Numbered from the stretch's first letter, positions 1 to 8,774 are shown. The stretch: 64,000 bases of DNA from Acidimicrobiales bacterium (GCA_033344915.1 JAWPML010000001.1:2910369-2974368); one strand, 5' to 3'. A program made the numbers and translations. Notes: generated from the sequence alone by a model not told the origin.

Positions 1-83
1 ACGTCGTCGATCCACCGGCGAACGGTTTCGCCGAGCGCCTCGTGGTCGGCGCCCACCCCGAGGCTCGATCCGATGCCACTCAT
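1..83 (-). CDS. Acyl-CoA dehydrogenase-like N-terminus, partial
   Basis: A reading frame opens with ATG at 83 and runs off the left edge (28 codons). Its start overlaps the stop of the preceding ligase as ATGA, which indicates translational coupling. The residues (a glycine-rich start, then an ADHEALGETVRRW-type helix) resemble the first helix of actinobacterial acyl-CoA dehydrogenases. The ligase neighbour fits a beta-oxidation role. Only this fragment is visible, so the family call is an inference. Confidence 0.4.
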   Translation of the reverse strand, partial: MSGIGSSLGVGADHEALGETVRRWIDD

Positions 84-1690
84 GCCTGCACCGCCTCGAG
101 CGCGGCGCGCTTCGCCCATCCGTAGTCGCCCTTGCCGGTCACCTTGCGCACGACCTCCTCGACCACGATCAGCTCCCGCGGCACCTTGTAGCCCGCGATC
201 ACGGTGCGGCAATGGTCGCCCAACTCCTGCACCGTGGGTGCCACCGCGCCTTCCTGCAGCGACACGACCGCGGCCACGCGGGACCCGAACCGATCGTCCG
301 GCACACCGACCACGAGCGAGTCGAAGATCGCCGGATGGCCCTTCACCGCAGCCTCGACCTCCTCGGGGAAGACCTTCTCGCCGCCGGTGTTGATCACCAT
401 CGACCCCCGTCCGAACACGGAGATCGTGCCGTCCGCCTCGATCGTCGCGAGGTCGCCCGGCACGGAGTAGCGCACGCCGTCGATCGTCGGGAACGTCGCC
501 GCCGCCTTCTCCTCGTCCTTCCAGTAGCCGAGCGGGATCCACCCCGAACGGGCCAGCCGACCCCGTTCACCGGACCCGGGCGTCAAGGGGCGCCCGTCGT
601 CGCCGATCACCGTCGTCTGCTCGTCGGCCAGCAGCTGGAGTGGGCCGGTGCCGTCGGCCGACCGTTTGATCCGACCCTGGCCCCCGGTCTCCGAGGCGCC
701 GAACCGATCGATCACCTTCGTGGCCGGCAGGTACTCCTCGAGCGCCGCCTTCACGGCAGGCGACAGGATGGCTCCGGAAGACGACACGAGCCGCAGCGCG
801 GACAGGTCGTAGAGCTCGTGGTTGCGGCGCAGCTCGTCGGCCAACGGACGGGCCACGGCATCGCCGATGATCATCAGGAACTCGGCCCGCTCGTCCGTCG
901 CGAGCCGCAACGCCGATCCGGCGTCGAGCGAGGCGTCGACGGTCAACAGGCAGGTGCCGCCCGTGAGCAGCGCGGTGAGCGCGATCCATTGGGCGCCGCC
1001 GTGGATCAACGGACAGAGGGGTAGGCGACGGGTGATGCCGGTCCCCTGGGTGACGAACGCGCCGATGTCGTCCGGCGACGCGAGCTTCGGTAGACCCTGG
1101 CGGGGCGCGCCCGTTCCCCCGAGGGCGCCGAAGAACACGTCTTCGTGACGCCAGACGACACCCTTCGGCATCCCCGTCGTCCCTCCCGTGTAGAGGAGGT
1201 AGCGATCGTCCGAGGAGCGGGGGCCGACATCAACGGGGGTGGCCGGCGCGCCGGCGAGGGTGTCCTCGTAGTCCTCGCCGATCGTGATGAGCGGTCGGTC
1301 ACCGGCGGCCGCCGCGGCTTCGCCCCGGATCGCCGATTGGGTGAAGACGGCCGAGACCTCCGCGTCGTCGAACACGTACCGCAGCTCGTCGGTGGTGTAG
1401 CGGAAGTTCCCGTTGACGGGCACGGCCCGCAGCTTGAACACGCCGAGCGTGATCTCCATGAACTCCAGACAGTTCATGGCGTGGACGGCGACATGGTCGT
1501 GCGGGCCGACGCCGAGGTCCGCCAGCACGTGGGCGACCTGGTTCGCTCGGGCATCGAGCTCGGCGTAGGTGCACCGGCGGGTGGGCTCGTCCGCGCCGGC
1601 GGTGACCACGGCATCCTGATCGGGAAGCGCCTCGGCGGCGCCCTCGAACAGGTCGGCGAGGTTGAACGAGCGGCTCGGAACGCTGACCAT
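80..1690 (-). CDS. Acyl-CoA synthetase (AMP-dependent ligase)
   Basis: A 536-residue ANL-superfamily adenylating enzyme, expected to activate a carboxylic acid to its acyl-AMP and then acyl-CoA. The P-loop-like motif YTGGTTGMPKG lies near residue 170, RFGASETGGQG forms the A5 region, and the GDLATIE and GRGSMVINTGGEKVFP motifs mark the hinge and C-terminal domain, with a terminal lysine in KVTGKGDYGW. The ATG at 1690 is preceded by GGAGGA. The open frame extends far upstream, but that part is antisense to the amidohydrolase and ligase genes and is not coding. Similar enzymes act on branched, steroid-derived or aromatic acids; the substrate cannot be read from sequence. Confidence 0.93.
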   Translation of the reverse strand: MVSVPSRSFNLADLFEGAAEALPDQDAVVTAGADEPTRRCTYAELDARANQVAHVLADLGVGPHDHVAVHAMNCLEFMEITLGVFKLRAVPVNGNFRYTTDELRYVFDDAEVSAVFTQSAIRGEAAAAAGDRPLITIGEDYEDTLAGAPATPVDVGPRSSDDRYLLYTGGTTGMPKGVVWRHEDVFFGALGGTGAPRQGLPKLASPDDIGAFVTQGTGITRRLPLCPLIHGGAQWIALTALLTGGTCLLTVDASLDAGSALRLATDERAEFLMIIGDAVARPLADELRRNHELYDLSALRLVSSSGAILSPAVKAALEEYLPATKVIDRFGASETGGQGRIKRSADGTGPLQLLADEQTTVIGDDGRPLTPGSGERGRLARSGWIPLGYWKDEEKAAATFPTIDGVRYSVPGDLATIEADGTISVFGRGSMVINTGGEKVFPEEVEAAVKGHPAIFDSLVVGVPDDRFGSRVAAVVSLQEGAVAPTVQELGDHCRTVIAGYKVPRELIVVEEVVRKVTGKGDYGWAKRAALEAVQA

Positions 1691-1770
1691 GGCGTCATCC
1701 TCCCGCGCCGCACGGCGCCGGTGCGAAACCACCGGCCGCCCACCGGCTTTCCACCTCAGCGACTCTTTCC

Positions 1771-1776
1771 TACGCT
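1771..1776 (+). promoter_or_regulatory. -10 box of a probably leaderless promoter
   Basis: TACGCT lies 7 nt before the ATG of the amidohydrolase gene. There is no Shine-Dalgarno sequence, so transcription probably starts at or beside the start codon. Confidence 0.5.
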
Positions 1777-1783
1777 CGCGGAC

Positions 1784-2983
1784 ATGTCCGAGCTCCCGTA
1801 CCTCGCGTTCGACGCCGACAACCACTACTACGAGGCCGAGGACGCGTTCATCCGCCACATCGACCCGAAGATGAAGAAGCGGTGCATGCAGTGGGCCGAG
1901 ATCGACGGCAAGAAGCGCTTCCTCGTCGGCGGTCGGGTCAACAAGTTCATCCCGAACCCCACATTCGATCCGATCGCGCGGCCGGGCAGCCTCGAGGACT
2001 ACTTCCGCGGCAAGAACGTCGACGGCGGCATGGATCTCGGGAAGATGTTCGGCGAGCTCGACCCGATCGCCGAGCACCCCGGCTACCGCGATCGTGACGC
2101 CCGCCTCGAACTCATGGACAGCCAGGGGTTGGAGACGGTGCTGCTCTTCCCCACCAAGGGCGTCGGCATGCAGGAGGCGCTGAAGAAGGACATCCCCGCG
2201 CTGCACGCCGCGTTCACCGCGTTCAACTCCTGGCTCGACGAGGACTGGGGCTTCGACCGCGGTGACGGCCGTATCTACGCCGTGCCGTTCCTCACGCTCG
2301 CTGATCCGGAGCTCGCCGTCGCGGAGCTCGATCGCGTCCTCGCCATGGGGGCCCGCATGGTGTGCACGGTGCCCGGCCCGGTCCCGACGGAGCACGGCTA
2401 TCAGTCGCCGGGCATGCCCGCGTACGACCCGATCTGGGCCCGCCTCGAGGAGGCCGGCGTGCCCTATGCGATCCACGCCGGGCTCTCGGGCACCGCGCAG
2501 TACGGGAAGATCTGGGAACCGCCCTCCGGCCAGTTCGAGGGTTTCCGCCACTCCCCGTTCCCGGTCGTCGCCTTCGCCGACCGGACGATCGCCGACACGT
2601 TCGCGGCGATGATCTGTCATGGCGTGCTCGACCGCTTCCCGAAGCTGCGGCTCGCCACGATCGAGAACGGCGCGATGTGGGTGCCGGACCTGCTCCGCAA
2701 CCTCCAGGCGGGCTACGGCAAGATGCCCTTCGCCTTCGAACGTCACCCGGTCGAGGCGTTCACGGAGAACATCTGGGTCTCGCCGTTCTTCGAGGACGAC
2801 ATGGATCTCCTGAAGGAGGCGATCGGCATCGATCGGCTCCTGTTCGGCAGCGACTTCCCCCACGCCGAGGGTCTTCCCACGCCCACGGACTATGTGAAGG
2901 ACATCGCCAACTTCACCGACGCGGAGACCCGCCAGGTGATGCGCGACAACGCCTACGACCTCATCGCCTCCTCGGCCCGCTGA
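1784..2983 (+). CDS. Amidohydrolase family protein (TIM-barrel)
   Basis: A 399-residue protein of the amidohydrolase_2 type (metal-dependent TIM-barrel hydrolases and decarboxylases). It starts with a FDADNHYYE segment in place of the usual DxHxH/DxHxxE metal motif, has a mid-protein AIHAG histidine, and ends with the conserved GSDFPHAEG aspartate motif near residue 360. Related actinobacterial proteins often sit in aromatic or lipid catabolic clusters, and this one is followed after 3 nt by an acyl-CoA synthetase in a short operon. The start was chosen because the upstream frame is antisense to the ligase and because a -10 box sits 7 nt upstream. The substrate is unknown. Confidence 0.85.
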   Translation: MSELPYLAFDADNHYYEAEDAFIRHIDPKMKKRCMQWAEIDGKKRFLVGGRVNKFIPNPTFDPIARPGSLEDYFRGKNVDGGMDLGKMFGELDPIAEHPGYRDRDARLELMDSQGLETVLLFPTKGVGMQEALKKDIPALHAAFTAFNSWLDEDWGFDRGDGRIYAVPFLTLADPELAVAELDRVLAMGARMVCTVPGPVPTEHGYQSPGMPAYDPIWARLEEAGVPYAIHAGLSGTAQYGKIWEPPSGQFEGFRHSPFPVVAFADRTIADTFAAMICHGVLDRFPKLRLATIENGAMWVPDLLRNLQAGYGKMPFAFERHPVEAFTENIWVSPFFEDDMDLLKEAIGIDRLLFGSDFPHAEGLPTPTDYVKDIANFTDAETRQVMRDNAYDLIASSAR

Positions 2984-2986
2984 GCC

Positions 2987-4501
2987 GTGTACCCCGGCGC
3001 CCACGATCCCGATCGCGCCGCGGTCGTGATGGCGGGCACCGGCGACACGGTCAGCTACGGCGACCTCGAGGCGCGTTCGATCCGGTTGGCCCGCGTCTGG
3101 CACGAAGCCGGGCTTCGACCCGGCGACCATGTCGCGATTCTGTTGGAGAACCATCCCCGCTACTTCGAAGTCGTGTGGGCGGCGCTGCGGTCCGGCCTCT
3201 ACTACACCCCGGTGAACTGCCACCTCACCGCCGAGGAGGTCGCCTTCATCGTCGACGACTGCGGCGCCCGATCGCTGGTGACCTCCGCGGCGCTCGCCGA
3301 CCGGGCGGCCCCGAGCGTCGAGGTCCCGCTCATGATGGACGGCGCGGCCGACGGCTGGCTCGCCTACGAGGCTGAACTCGACCGCCATCCCGCTCGGCCT
3401 CTCGACGACCAGCCCAACGGCCAGGGCATGTTCTACTCGTCGGGCACCACGGGACGACCGAAGGGCATCCTCTTCCCGCTGCCCGACCGCTCGGTGACGG
3501 ACGACGATCCGATGGTGCTCAACGGTGGCCCGCTCGGCCTCGCCGACGGGTGTGTCTACCTCCTGCCCGCGCCGCTGTACCACGCGTCGCCCGTCGTCAC
3601 GGGCGCCCTGTGTCATCGCTACGGCGGCACCGTGGTCGTCATGGAGCGGTTCGACGCGGAGGCGTGCCTCGACGCGATCGAGCGCTACCAGGTCGATGTC
3701 GCCCAGTTCGTGCCGACGATGTTCGTGCGCATGTTGAAGCTCCCCGACGACGTGCGGACGCGGGCGGACCTGTCGAGCCTCCGCCACGTGAGCCACGCCG
3801 CCGCGCCGTGCCCGGTGGAGGTGAAGCGGCAGATGATCGACTGGTGGGGGCCGATCATCGTCGAGTTCTACGCCGGGTCGGAGAACGTCGGGTCGACGAT
3901 GATCACCTCGGAGGAATGGCTCGACCATCCCGGTTCGGTCGGGCTCCCCCGCTTCTGCACCACCCACATCTGCGACGACGACTTCGACGATCTGCCGACC
4001 GGCGAGATCGGCACCGTTTGGTTCGACACGCCCGGTGCGGCCATGGAGTACCACGGCGACCCCGAGAAGACCGCCGAGAGTCGGAGTCCGCAGGGTTGGT
4101 ACACGATGGGCGACGTCGGCTACGTCGACGACGACGGCTACCTGTACCTGACGGATCGTGCGTCGTTCATGATCGTGTCGGGCGGGGTGAACATCTATCC
4201 GCAGGAAGCCGAGACCGTCCTGATCGCCCACGACGCGGTGCTCGATGTCGCCGTCATCGGGGTGCCCGACGACGACCTCGGCGAGGCGGCCAAGGCGGTC
4301 GTGCAACTCGTCGACCCGGCTGCCGCGAGCGACACGCTCGCTGCCGACCTGCTCGCCCACTGCGGCGACCATCTCGCCCGCTACAAGTGCCCGCGCTCGG
4401 TCGACTTCACCGACGAACTCCCCCGCCTCGACACCGGCAAGCTCTACAAACGTCTGCTCCGCGATCGGTACTGGGGCGACCGCACCTCGAGGATCGTCTG
4501 A
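2987..4501 (+). CDS. Acyl-CoA synthetase (AMP-dependent ligase)
   Basis: A 504-residue ANL-family ligase with a GTG start 3 nt after the amidohydrolase stop. It shows the adenylate-binding motif YSSGTTGRPKG near residue 150, the EFYAGSENVGST A5 region, YTMGDVGYVDDDG (A7) and the SGGVNIYPQEAE hinge, and it ends with a catalytic-type lysine in DTGKLYKR. It should convert a free acid to an acyl-CoA thioester. It overlaps the next gene by one base (TGATG), so amidohydrolase, ligase and SRPBCC protein form one transcription unit. Substrate not determinable. Confidence 0.93.
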   Translation: MYPGAHDPDRAAVVMAGTGDTVSYGDLEARSIRLARVWHEAGLRPGDHVAILLENHPRYFEVVWAALRSGLYYTPVNCHLTAEEVAFIVDDCGARSLVTSAALADRAAPSVEVPLMMDGAADGWLAYEAELDRHPARPLDDQPNGQGMFYSSGTTGRPKGILFPLPDRSVTDDDPMVLNGGPLGLADGCVYLLPAPLYHASPVVTGALCHRYGGTVVVMERFDAEACLDAIERYQVDVAQFVPTMFVRMLKLPDDVRTRADLSSLRHVSHAAAPCPVEVKRQMIDWWGPIIVEFYAGSENVGSTMITSEEWLDHPGSVGLPRFCTTHICDDDFDDLPTGEIGTVWFDTPGAAMEYHGDPEKTAESRSPQGWYTMGDVGYVDDDGYLYLTDRASFMIVSGGVNIYPQEAETVLIAHDAVLDVAVIGVPDDDLGEAAKAVVQLVDPAAASDTLAADLLAHCGDHLARYKCPRSVDFTDELPRLDTGKLYKRLLRDRYWGDRTSRIV

Positions 4502-4989
4502 TGCAACGCCACCAGTTCTCGTTCGACATCGACGCCACCCCGGACGAGGTGTGGCAGGTGTTCCACGGCCCGAAGCCGAAGGTGATGGAGCACGGCGACG
4601 TGCGCATCGAGATCCTCCATCCGGGCACCGAGGGCGGCAACGGGCTGGTGCGTCACTGCCACTTCCGGGTGCCCCGCTACCTGCTCTCGGGCGGACGGGC
4701 GAAGAGCTGGGAATGGCTGACCGAGCTCGACCCGCCGCGTCGCTGGCGCTACGACGCCATCGGCAAGCCGCTCTGGTCCGAGGCGACCGGGGTGACCGAG
4801 TTGGAGGACATCGGCGACGGCCGCACCCGGGTGCACTTCACCGAGACGTACCACGTCTTCAACCCCGTCATGCGGGCGCTGCTCGAACGCCGCGTCCACC
4901 GCTTCATCTCCAGGGACAACGACCGGCTGATGAAGGCCGGGGTGGAGGCCGGGCTCCGCGCCCTGCGGCGCGGGCGTCAGTCCGGGTAG
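4501..4989 (+). CDS. SRPBCC (START/Bet v 1-like) family protein
   Basis: A 162-residue soluble protein. It has the FSFDIDATPDEVWQVF opening of polyketide-cyclase/SRPBCC domains, followed by alternating strands (RIEILHPG, SWEWLTELDPPRRWRY) and a long C-terminal helix (AGVEAGLRALRRG). The fold forms a deep hydrophobic ligand pocket, so binding of a lipid or an aromatic intermediate is plausible. It is the third gene of the amidohydrolase-ligase operon. Its last 13 bases overlap the convergent gene that ends at 4977. Confidence 0.8.
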   Translation: MQRHQFSFDIDATPDEVWQVFHGPKPKVMEHGDVRIEILHPGTEGGNGLVRHCHFRVPRYLLSGGRAKSWEWLTELDPPRRWRYDAIGKPLWSEATGVTELEDIGDGRTRVHFTETYHVFNPVMRALLERRVHRFISRDNDRLMKAGVEAGLRALRRGRQSG

Positions 4990-5195
4990 GCAGTGACTTC
5001 CAGGTGCCGACCATCGGGATCCTCGAAGCGCACGGTCAGCGCAACACCCGCCGTGTCGCTGATCTCGCCGAACAACGAGATGTGATCGATCGGGGCGCCG
5101 TCGCGGATGAGGTTGCCCGGCAGCGACCGCAATGGCGCCTCGACCACCGGCCCCGAACCGGCACTCACGACCTGCACGAAGGACCCGTTCGGCAT
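4977..5195 (-). CDS. Small hypothetical protein with VOC-like C-terminus
   Basis: From the last in-frame ATG (5195) this encodes 72 residues. The end, VRFEDPDGRHLEVTAYPD, matches the final strand of vicinal-oxygen-chelate (glyoxalase-like) domains, but only half a domain would be present. The frame stays open to 5381, with GTG candidates near 5270, but the most upstream part lies inside a perfect palindrome and is unlikely to be coding. It may be a truncated remnant or a short standalone protein. It overlaps the convergent SRPBCC gene by 13 bases. No function is proposed. Confidence 0.35.
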   Translation of the reverse strand: MPNGSFVQVVSAGSGPVVEAPLRSLPGNLIRDGAPIDHISLFGEISDTAGVALTVRFEDPDGRHLEVTAYPD

Positions 5196-5493
5196 GAACA
5201 GCAGGACGCTTCGCTCGTCGCCGACAAGAGGCTCTCGGCCACGACGACTCCCGACCGGCACCGGCGGCACCCGTCCGCACGCTAGTCCCGCGTCGGCGAC
5301 CAGTCCTCTCTCCCCGCGGGGTCGGAAGCGCCCGGACATTCGTCTCACGTACTGCGACATGCGACATGCGACAAGCGACAACCGACAAGCGACAAACGGT
5401 TTTGTCGCATGTCGCAGTACGTGAGACGAAAGCGCGAACGGATCTCCGCCGAGGACTGCTCGTGGCGCGTCGGTCCGCGTCGGTTCGGTTCGG
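5196..5493. other. Intergenic stretch with palindrome, no convincing gene
   Basis: About 300 bases between the small minus-strand frame and the end of the LLM gene. The 5' part could encode an N-terminal extension of the small protein. The remainder is dominated by the inverted repeat at 5339-5430. I see no other supported gene here. Confidence 0.5.
5339..5430. repeat. 28-bp perfect inverted repeat with GCGACAA-type loop
   Basis: Arms at 5339-5366 and 5403-5430 are exact reverse complements over 28 bp (core ACGTACTGCGACATGCGACA). The 36-base loop is made of degenerate 7-8 base units (GCGACAA, CCGACAA). The DNA or RNA could fold into a very stable hairpin. It lies just past the stop of the LLM gene (5494), where it could terminate transcription. 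It also looks like a dispersed REP/MITE-type element, which cannot be tested from one window. Confidence 0.85.
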
Positions 5494-6465
5494 TCAGCCG
5501 GCGAGCGCCGGCTGCACCCGGTCGATCAGGAGGCCGGCCTGCTCCTCCACCATGTCCTCGGGCATGCCGCCGATCGACGCCCAGAGGTAGAGATGCTCGA
5601 CCGGCGCATCGGCCGCGATCGAACGGATGCGTTCGACGGCGGCCTCCGGCGTCAACACGGACAGCGCGCCGATCACACCCGACCCCCGACCCTCGCGCAC
5701 TTCGTCCTCGGTGAGCATCCGGGGCGAGCGGCCGGATCCCTTCGCGGCGTTCTGGCGGTAGCTGTTGAGCTGATGGGTGCGGTGGGGCACGAGCCGCTCG
5801 AAGAAGCGTTCCGGATCCTCGGCCACCAGGAAGTCGACAACGCCGCCCATCCGACCCACCGACGGGTCGTGCCCGGCGGCCACGAGCGCATCGCGATAGA
5901 TCGGCCAGCTGGCCGGGTTCCACGTGAGCAACCCGACCCCGAGTCGACCGGCTCGGCGTGCCCCGACCGGACCGAGATAGCCGGCCCAGATCGGAAGCGG
6001 GTCCTGGACCGGCCCGGGGGTGCAACCACCGTCGGCGTGGATACGACCCACTTCGGCCAGCGCGTGATCGGTGTCGTGGTAGCGCTGCGCGAGGTCGGCC
6101 CCGAACGCCTCGAACTCCGGGGCGACATAGCCGGCGCCGAGGCCGAGCTCGACCCGACCGCCGCTGATCACGTCGGCCAGCGCGGCCTGCTCGGCGATCA
6201 CCATCGGGTGCATCAGCGGAGCGACGACCACCCCGGTGCCGAGCCGGCATCGTGACGTGCGTGCCGCGATCGCCGAGAGCATCGGGAGGGGCTGGGGGAG
6301 ATAGCCGTCCTCCACGAAGTGGTGCTCGGTGACCCAGATCGATCCGATGCCGCGACGGTCGACGTCCTCCATCAGGTCGAGATGCCAGCCGTAGTACGCG
6401 GCGGGATCGCGATGCCACGGTTCCGGATTGCGGAAGTCGAAGTAGAGGCCGATGGTTGGGCTCAT
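5494..6465 (-). CDS. LLM class flavin/F420-dependent oxidoreductase
   Basis: A 323-residue luciferase-like monooxygenase-family TIM barrel. It has the N-terminal IGLYFDFRNPEPW strand, the WVTEHHFVEDGY region typical of bacterial-luciferase-like enzymes, and the GRVELGLGAGY loop. Whether it uses FMNH2 or F420 cannot be decided. The ATG at 6465 overlaps the stop of the upstream NAD(P)H oxidoreductase gene (ATGA); an alternative ATG lies at 6477. Pairing with a putative flavin/quinone reductase suggests that gene may supply reduced flavin. It is the last gene of a minus-strand run with the aldolase and oxidoreductase genes. Confidence 0.88.
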   Translation of the reverse strand: MSPTIGLYFDFRNPEPWHRDPAAYYGWHLDLMEDVDRRGIGSIWVTEHHFVEDGYLPQPLPMLSAIAARTSRCRLGTGVVVAPLMHPMVIAEQAALADVISGGRVELGLGAGYVAPEFEAFGADLAQRYHDTDHALAEVGRIHADGGCTPGPVQDPLPIWAGYLGPVGARRAGRLGVGLLTWNPASWPIYRDALVAAGHDPSVGRMGGVVDFLVAEDPERFFERLVPHRTHQLNSYRQNAAKGSGRSPRMLTEDEVREGRGSGVIGALSVLTPEAAVERIRSIAADAPVEHLYLWASIGGMPEDMVEEQAGLLIDRVQPALAG

Positions 6466-6995
6466 GGGAGTAGCCACTCCTGATAGTCGGCGGCGATTCG
6501 GGCGAGCTCGTCGTCATCGAGCGCGAACGTGGCGTAGGCGACGAAGGGCGACCGCCACCGCATCTCGAGGAAGTTCGCCGTACCGGCGATCGGGAGCAGG
6601 AACGACTCGACCGAATGACCGTTCCAGCCGGCGGTCCCGAACTCCGACGCCGGGGCGCCGGTGGTCACCGCGCAGGCGAGCGTCTTCCCCCTGAGGGCGA
6701 GCCCGGTCCCGTCGGCGCCCATCGGGTCATAGGCCCAGCCGAGCGTGAGAACGTCGTCCTGCCAGGCCTTCAGGAGCGGCGGCGTGCTGTACCAGTGGAG
6801 CGGGAACTGGAAGACGATCGAGTCGTGCGCCTCGACGGCCTGCTGCTCGGCCTCGACATCGATCCGACCCTCCGGGTATGCGGCATGGAGATCGTGGACC
6901 GTGACCTCGGCGAGATCGTGGGCCGCCGCCGCGAGCATCGCGTTGGCGCGCGAGTTGGGCAGATCAGGATGCGCGAGCAGCACCAGGGTGGACAC
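6462..6995 (-). CDS. NAD(P)H-dependent oxidoreductase (flavodoxin-like fold)
   Basis: A 177-residue protein of the MdaB/KefF quinone reductase family. It starts with LVLLAHPDLPNSRANAML, the phosphate-binding loop of flavodoxin-like folds, and contains FQFPLHWYSTPPLLKAWQDDVLT, the signature flavin-binding loop of this family. It probably carries FAD or FMN and reduces quinones or free flavin with NAD(P)H. It lies 3 nt after the aldolase stop and overlaps the LLM gene, so it may be a partner reductase. Confidence 0.88.
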   Translation of the reverse strand: MSTLVLLAHPDLPNSRANAMLAAAAHDLAEVTVHDLHAAYPEGRIDVEAEQQAVEAHDSIVFQFPLHWYSTPPLLKAWQDDVLTLGWAYDPMGADGTGLALRGKTLACAVTTGAPASEFGTAGWNGHSVESFLLPIAGTANFLEMRWRSPFVAYATFALDDDELARIAADYQEWLLP

Positions 6996-6998
6996 GGC

Positions 6999-7757
6999 CT
7001 AGCCCTGATCGAGCAGCGACGGGTCGGCCCGCAGCTCGACGCGCACGGCGGCCTCCCAGAAGCCGATGAAGCCGTCGCCCTCGCTCTTCGCGAACGCGGC
7101 TGCCGGCGCGGCCCCGAGCCGTGACCGGAGCGGGCCCTCGCTGATCGCCCGGGCGTGCCAGGCTCGCTCGGCGCGCTGTTCGAGGGCGACACAGCGTTGG
7201 TGCGCGGCGCGGACGCTGACGCCGGTGACGAAAACCCCGTGGGCGGCGAGCAGCGCCATGTCGGCGTCACCCATCAGCCGCACCGCGGCCGCCGCCGCGC
7301 TGGAGTCGTTGGCCGCTCCGTCGTACTCGTCGACCGCGACGAGCGAGCCACCGCCGAGCGCCGACGACTGATCGAGCACCGGCGGCACCTCGGCGAGGTC
7401 GGCCCACACCGTGGCGTAGAGGGGGTGGCTGTGGACCGCCACCTGCACCTCGGGCCGGACCCGGTGCATCTCCAGGTGCAGCGGGATGCCCAGCGGCACC
7501 GGCCAGTCCTGGCCGTCGAGGCTCGGCTCGACGACAGTGCCGTCGAGGTCGATGGCGATCACGTGCTCCGGCCGGAGCTCCTCCCACGTGAGCAGCCAGG
7601 GGTTGCACCAGAGCGTTCCGTCACCCCGGTTGACCGTGATGTGGCCGGCCAGATGATCGTTGTACCCCTCACGCCACAGGGCCCGCGCCAGCAGCGCGAG
7701 CTCCTGGCGCGGCGTGAGTGTCGGGACCAGACGATCCGGTGTGGGCGTGAACGGCAT
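6999..7757 (-). CDS. Class II aldolase/adducin family protein
   Basis: A 252-residue protein from the ATG at 7757 (an ATG at 7769 would add four residues). It contains GYNDHLAGHITVN near the N-terminus and the zinc-ligand VHSHPLYATVWADL motif near the middle, with a third histidine in LLAAHGVFVTG, as in fuculose/ribulose-phosphate aldolases and bacterial adducin-like proteins. The usual start region is complete, so the roughly 90-bp overlap with the end of the upstream membrane protein gene appears real. The substrate is unknown; related proteins in actinobacterial catabolic clusters may act as aldolases or decarboxylases. Confidence 0.85.
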   Translation of the reverse strand: MPFTPTPDRLVPTLTPRQELALLARALWREGYNDHLAGHITVNRGDGTLWCNPWLLTWEELRPEHVIAIDLDGTVVEPSLDGQDWPVPLGIPLHLEMHRVRPEVQVAVHSHPLYATVWADLAEVPPVLDQSSALGGGSLVAVDEYDGAANDSSAAAAAVRLMGDADMALLAAHGVFVTGVSVRAAHQRCVALEQRAERAWHARAISEGPLRSRLGAAPAAAFAKSEGDGFIGFWEAAVRVELRADPSLLDQG

Positions 7758-8757
7758 GCGCCTGATCATGGCCCACTCGCTCCGCCGGGGCCACGTTTCG
7801 CACGGAGAGGAACGAACGCACGATCAGCACCGCTCCCACCAGCGTCTGCACCGCGATCACGCCGTACATCGCGCCGTAGCGCACCAGGCCCTCCGCCGGC
7901 TCGAGCTGCCAGGCCAGGGCGTAGACGGCGCCGGCGGCGACGGGCATGGCGACGAGCGGAACCAGCGCGACCGGCGCGACCCGTCCGGTGAGTTCCGCCA
8001 GGATGCTGCGGTCGCCGCCGACCGCATGGCGCCGCAGGCCCCAGCGCTGCAGGGCGACGCCGCCCACGAACATCGGCGCCGCCCAGGGGATCGCCACGGT
8101 CCAGCCGATCACCGCGGCGCCGACGACGGCCATCCAGAGCAGGACCATCGGCCGACCGGGACGGAACTGGGGGAGCCAGATCCGGCCGAGGAGCCAGTGC
8201 GCCGCGGCCAGGATCGCGGTGAACGTCAGGGCGTAGATCGCGAAGTCGAGCGGTCCGAGGATCTCGAGCGGTCCGCCGGCGTCGGCGATCAGGCCCGGAT
8301 CCTCCACGTTCTCCGGAAGCCACATCGTCGTCGACCAGACGCCCCAGAACGCGCCGAGCCCGACCGCGACAGCCCACAGCGCGCCGGTCCGCCGGGCGAG
8401 CAGCAGGCGACGGATGCCGAAGACCATCACCGCGAGTCCGAGCACGCCGTGCCAGAACGCGAACCAGACCGGGAAGAACGGAATCGGACCGCCGGCGTAG
8501 ACGACGGGCGTGACGACCCCCTCCACGAAGTAGCCCAGGAGCGGCGCGACGAGGACGAGACCCCACAGCCCACGGACGTGGTAGCGGTCGATGAACCACA
8601 GGCAGCCGGCGACGGCCGGCGCGTACACCATCGCGACGACCAGATGATCCAGCGGGTTCGTCGCCCAGTACCAGAACATCCGCTCCGAGCTGACCCCGAC
8701 CACCGCCGCCATCACGAGAACGAACAGGAGGCGATGAAGACCCGCACGCAGCTGCAT
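7669..8757 (-). CDS. Polytopic membrane protein, unknown function
   Basis: A 362-residue protein with about nine hydrophobic segments (roughly residues 8-24, 38-56, 64-84, 95-116, 126-146, 172-195, 206-230, 262-288, 298-320). I do not recognise a family. The last 38 residues are rich in H, A, G and P, look non-membrane, and lie in the overlap with the aldolase start. A shifted or recently extended C-terminus is therefore possible. It sits 17 bp downstream of the P450 gene on the same strand. Confidence 0.65.
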   Translation of the reverse strand: MQLRAGLHRLLFVLVMAAVVGVSSERMFWYWATNPLDHLVVAMVYAPAVAGCLWFIDRYHVRGLWGLVLVAPLLGYFVEGVVTPVVYAGGPIPFFPVWFAFWHGVLGLAVMVFGIRRLLLARRTGALWAVAVGLGAFWGVWSTTMWLPENVEDPGLIADAGGPLEILGPLDFAIYALTFTAILAAAHWLLGRIWLPQFRPGRPMVLLWMAVVGAAVIGWTVAIPWAAPMFVGGVALQRWGLRRHAVGGDRSILAELTGRVAPVALVPLVAMPVAAGAVYALAWQLEPAEGLVRYGAMYGVIAVQTLVGAVLIVRSFLSVRNVAPAERVGHDQAHAVHAHTGSSGPDTHAAPGARAAGAGPVA

Positions 8758-8774
8758 GCCTTCTCTATCGAGCG

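Noticed and set aside
1691-4372. Upstream part of the very long minus-strand open frame that ends in the first ligase
   Set aside because: It is antisense to the amidohydrolase and second ligase genes, shows repetitive R/V/D-rich composition without any domain, and the true ligase start with a ribosome binding site is at 1690.
5351-5402. Repeated GCGACAA units as a possible CRISPR-like array
   Set aside because: Units are 7-8 bases with no spacers and are enclosed by palindrome arms; no cas genes are present.
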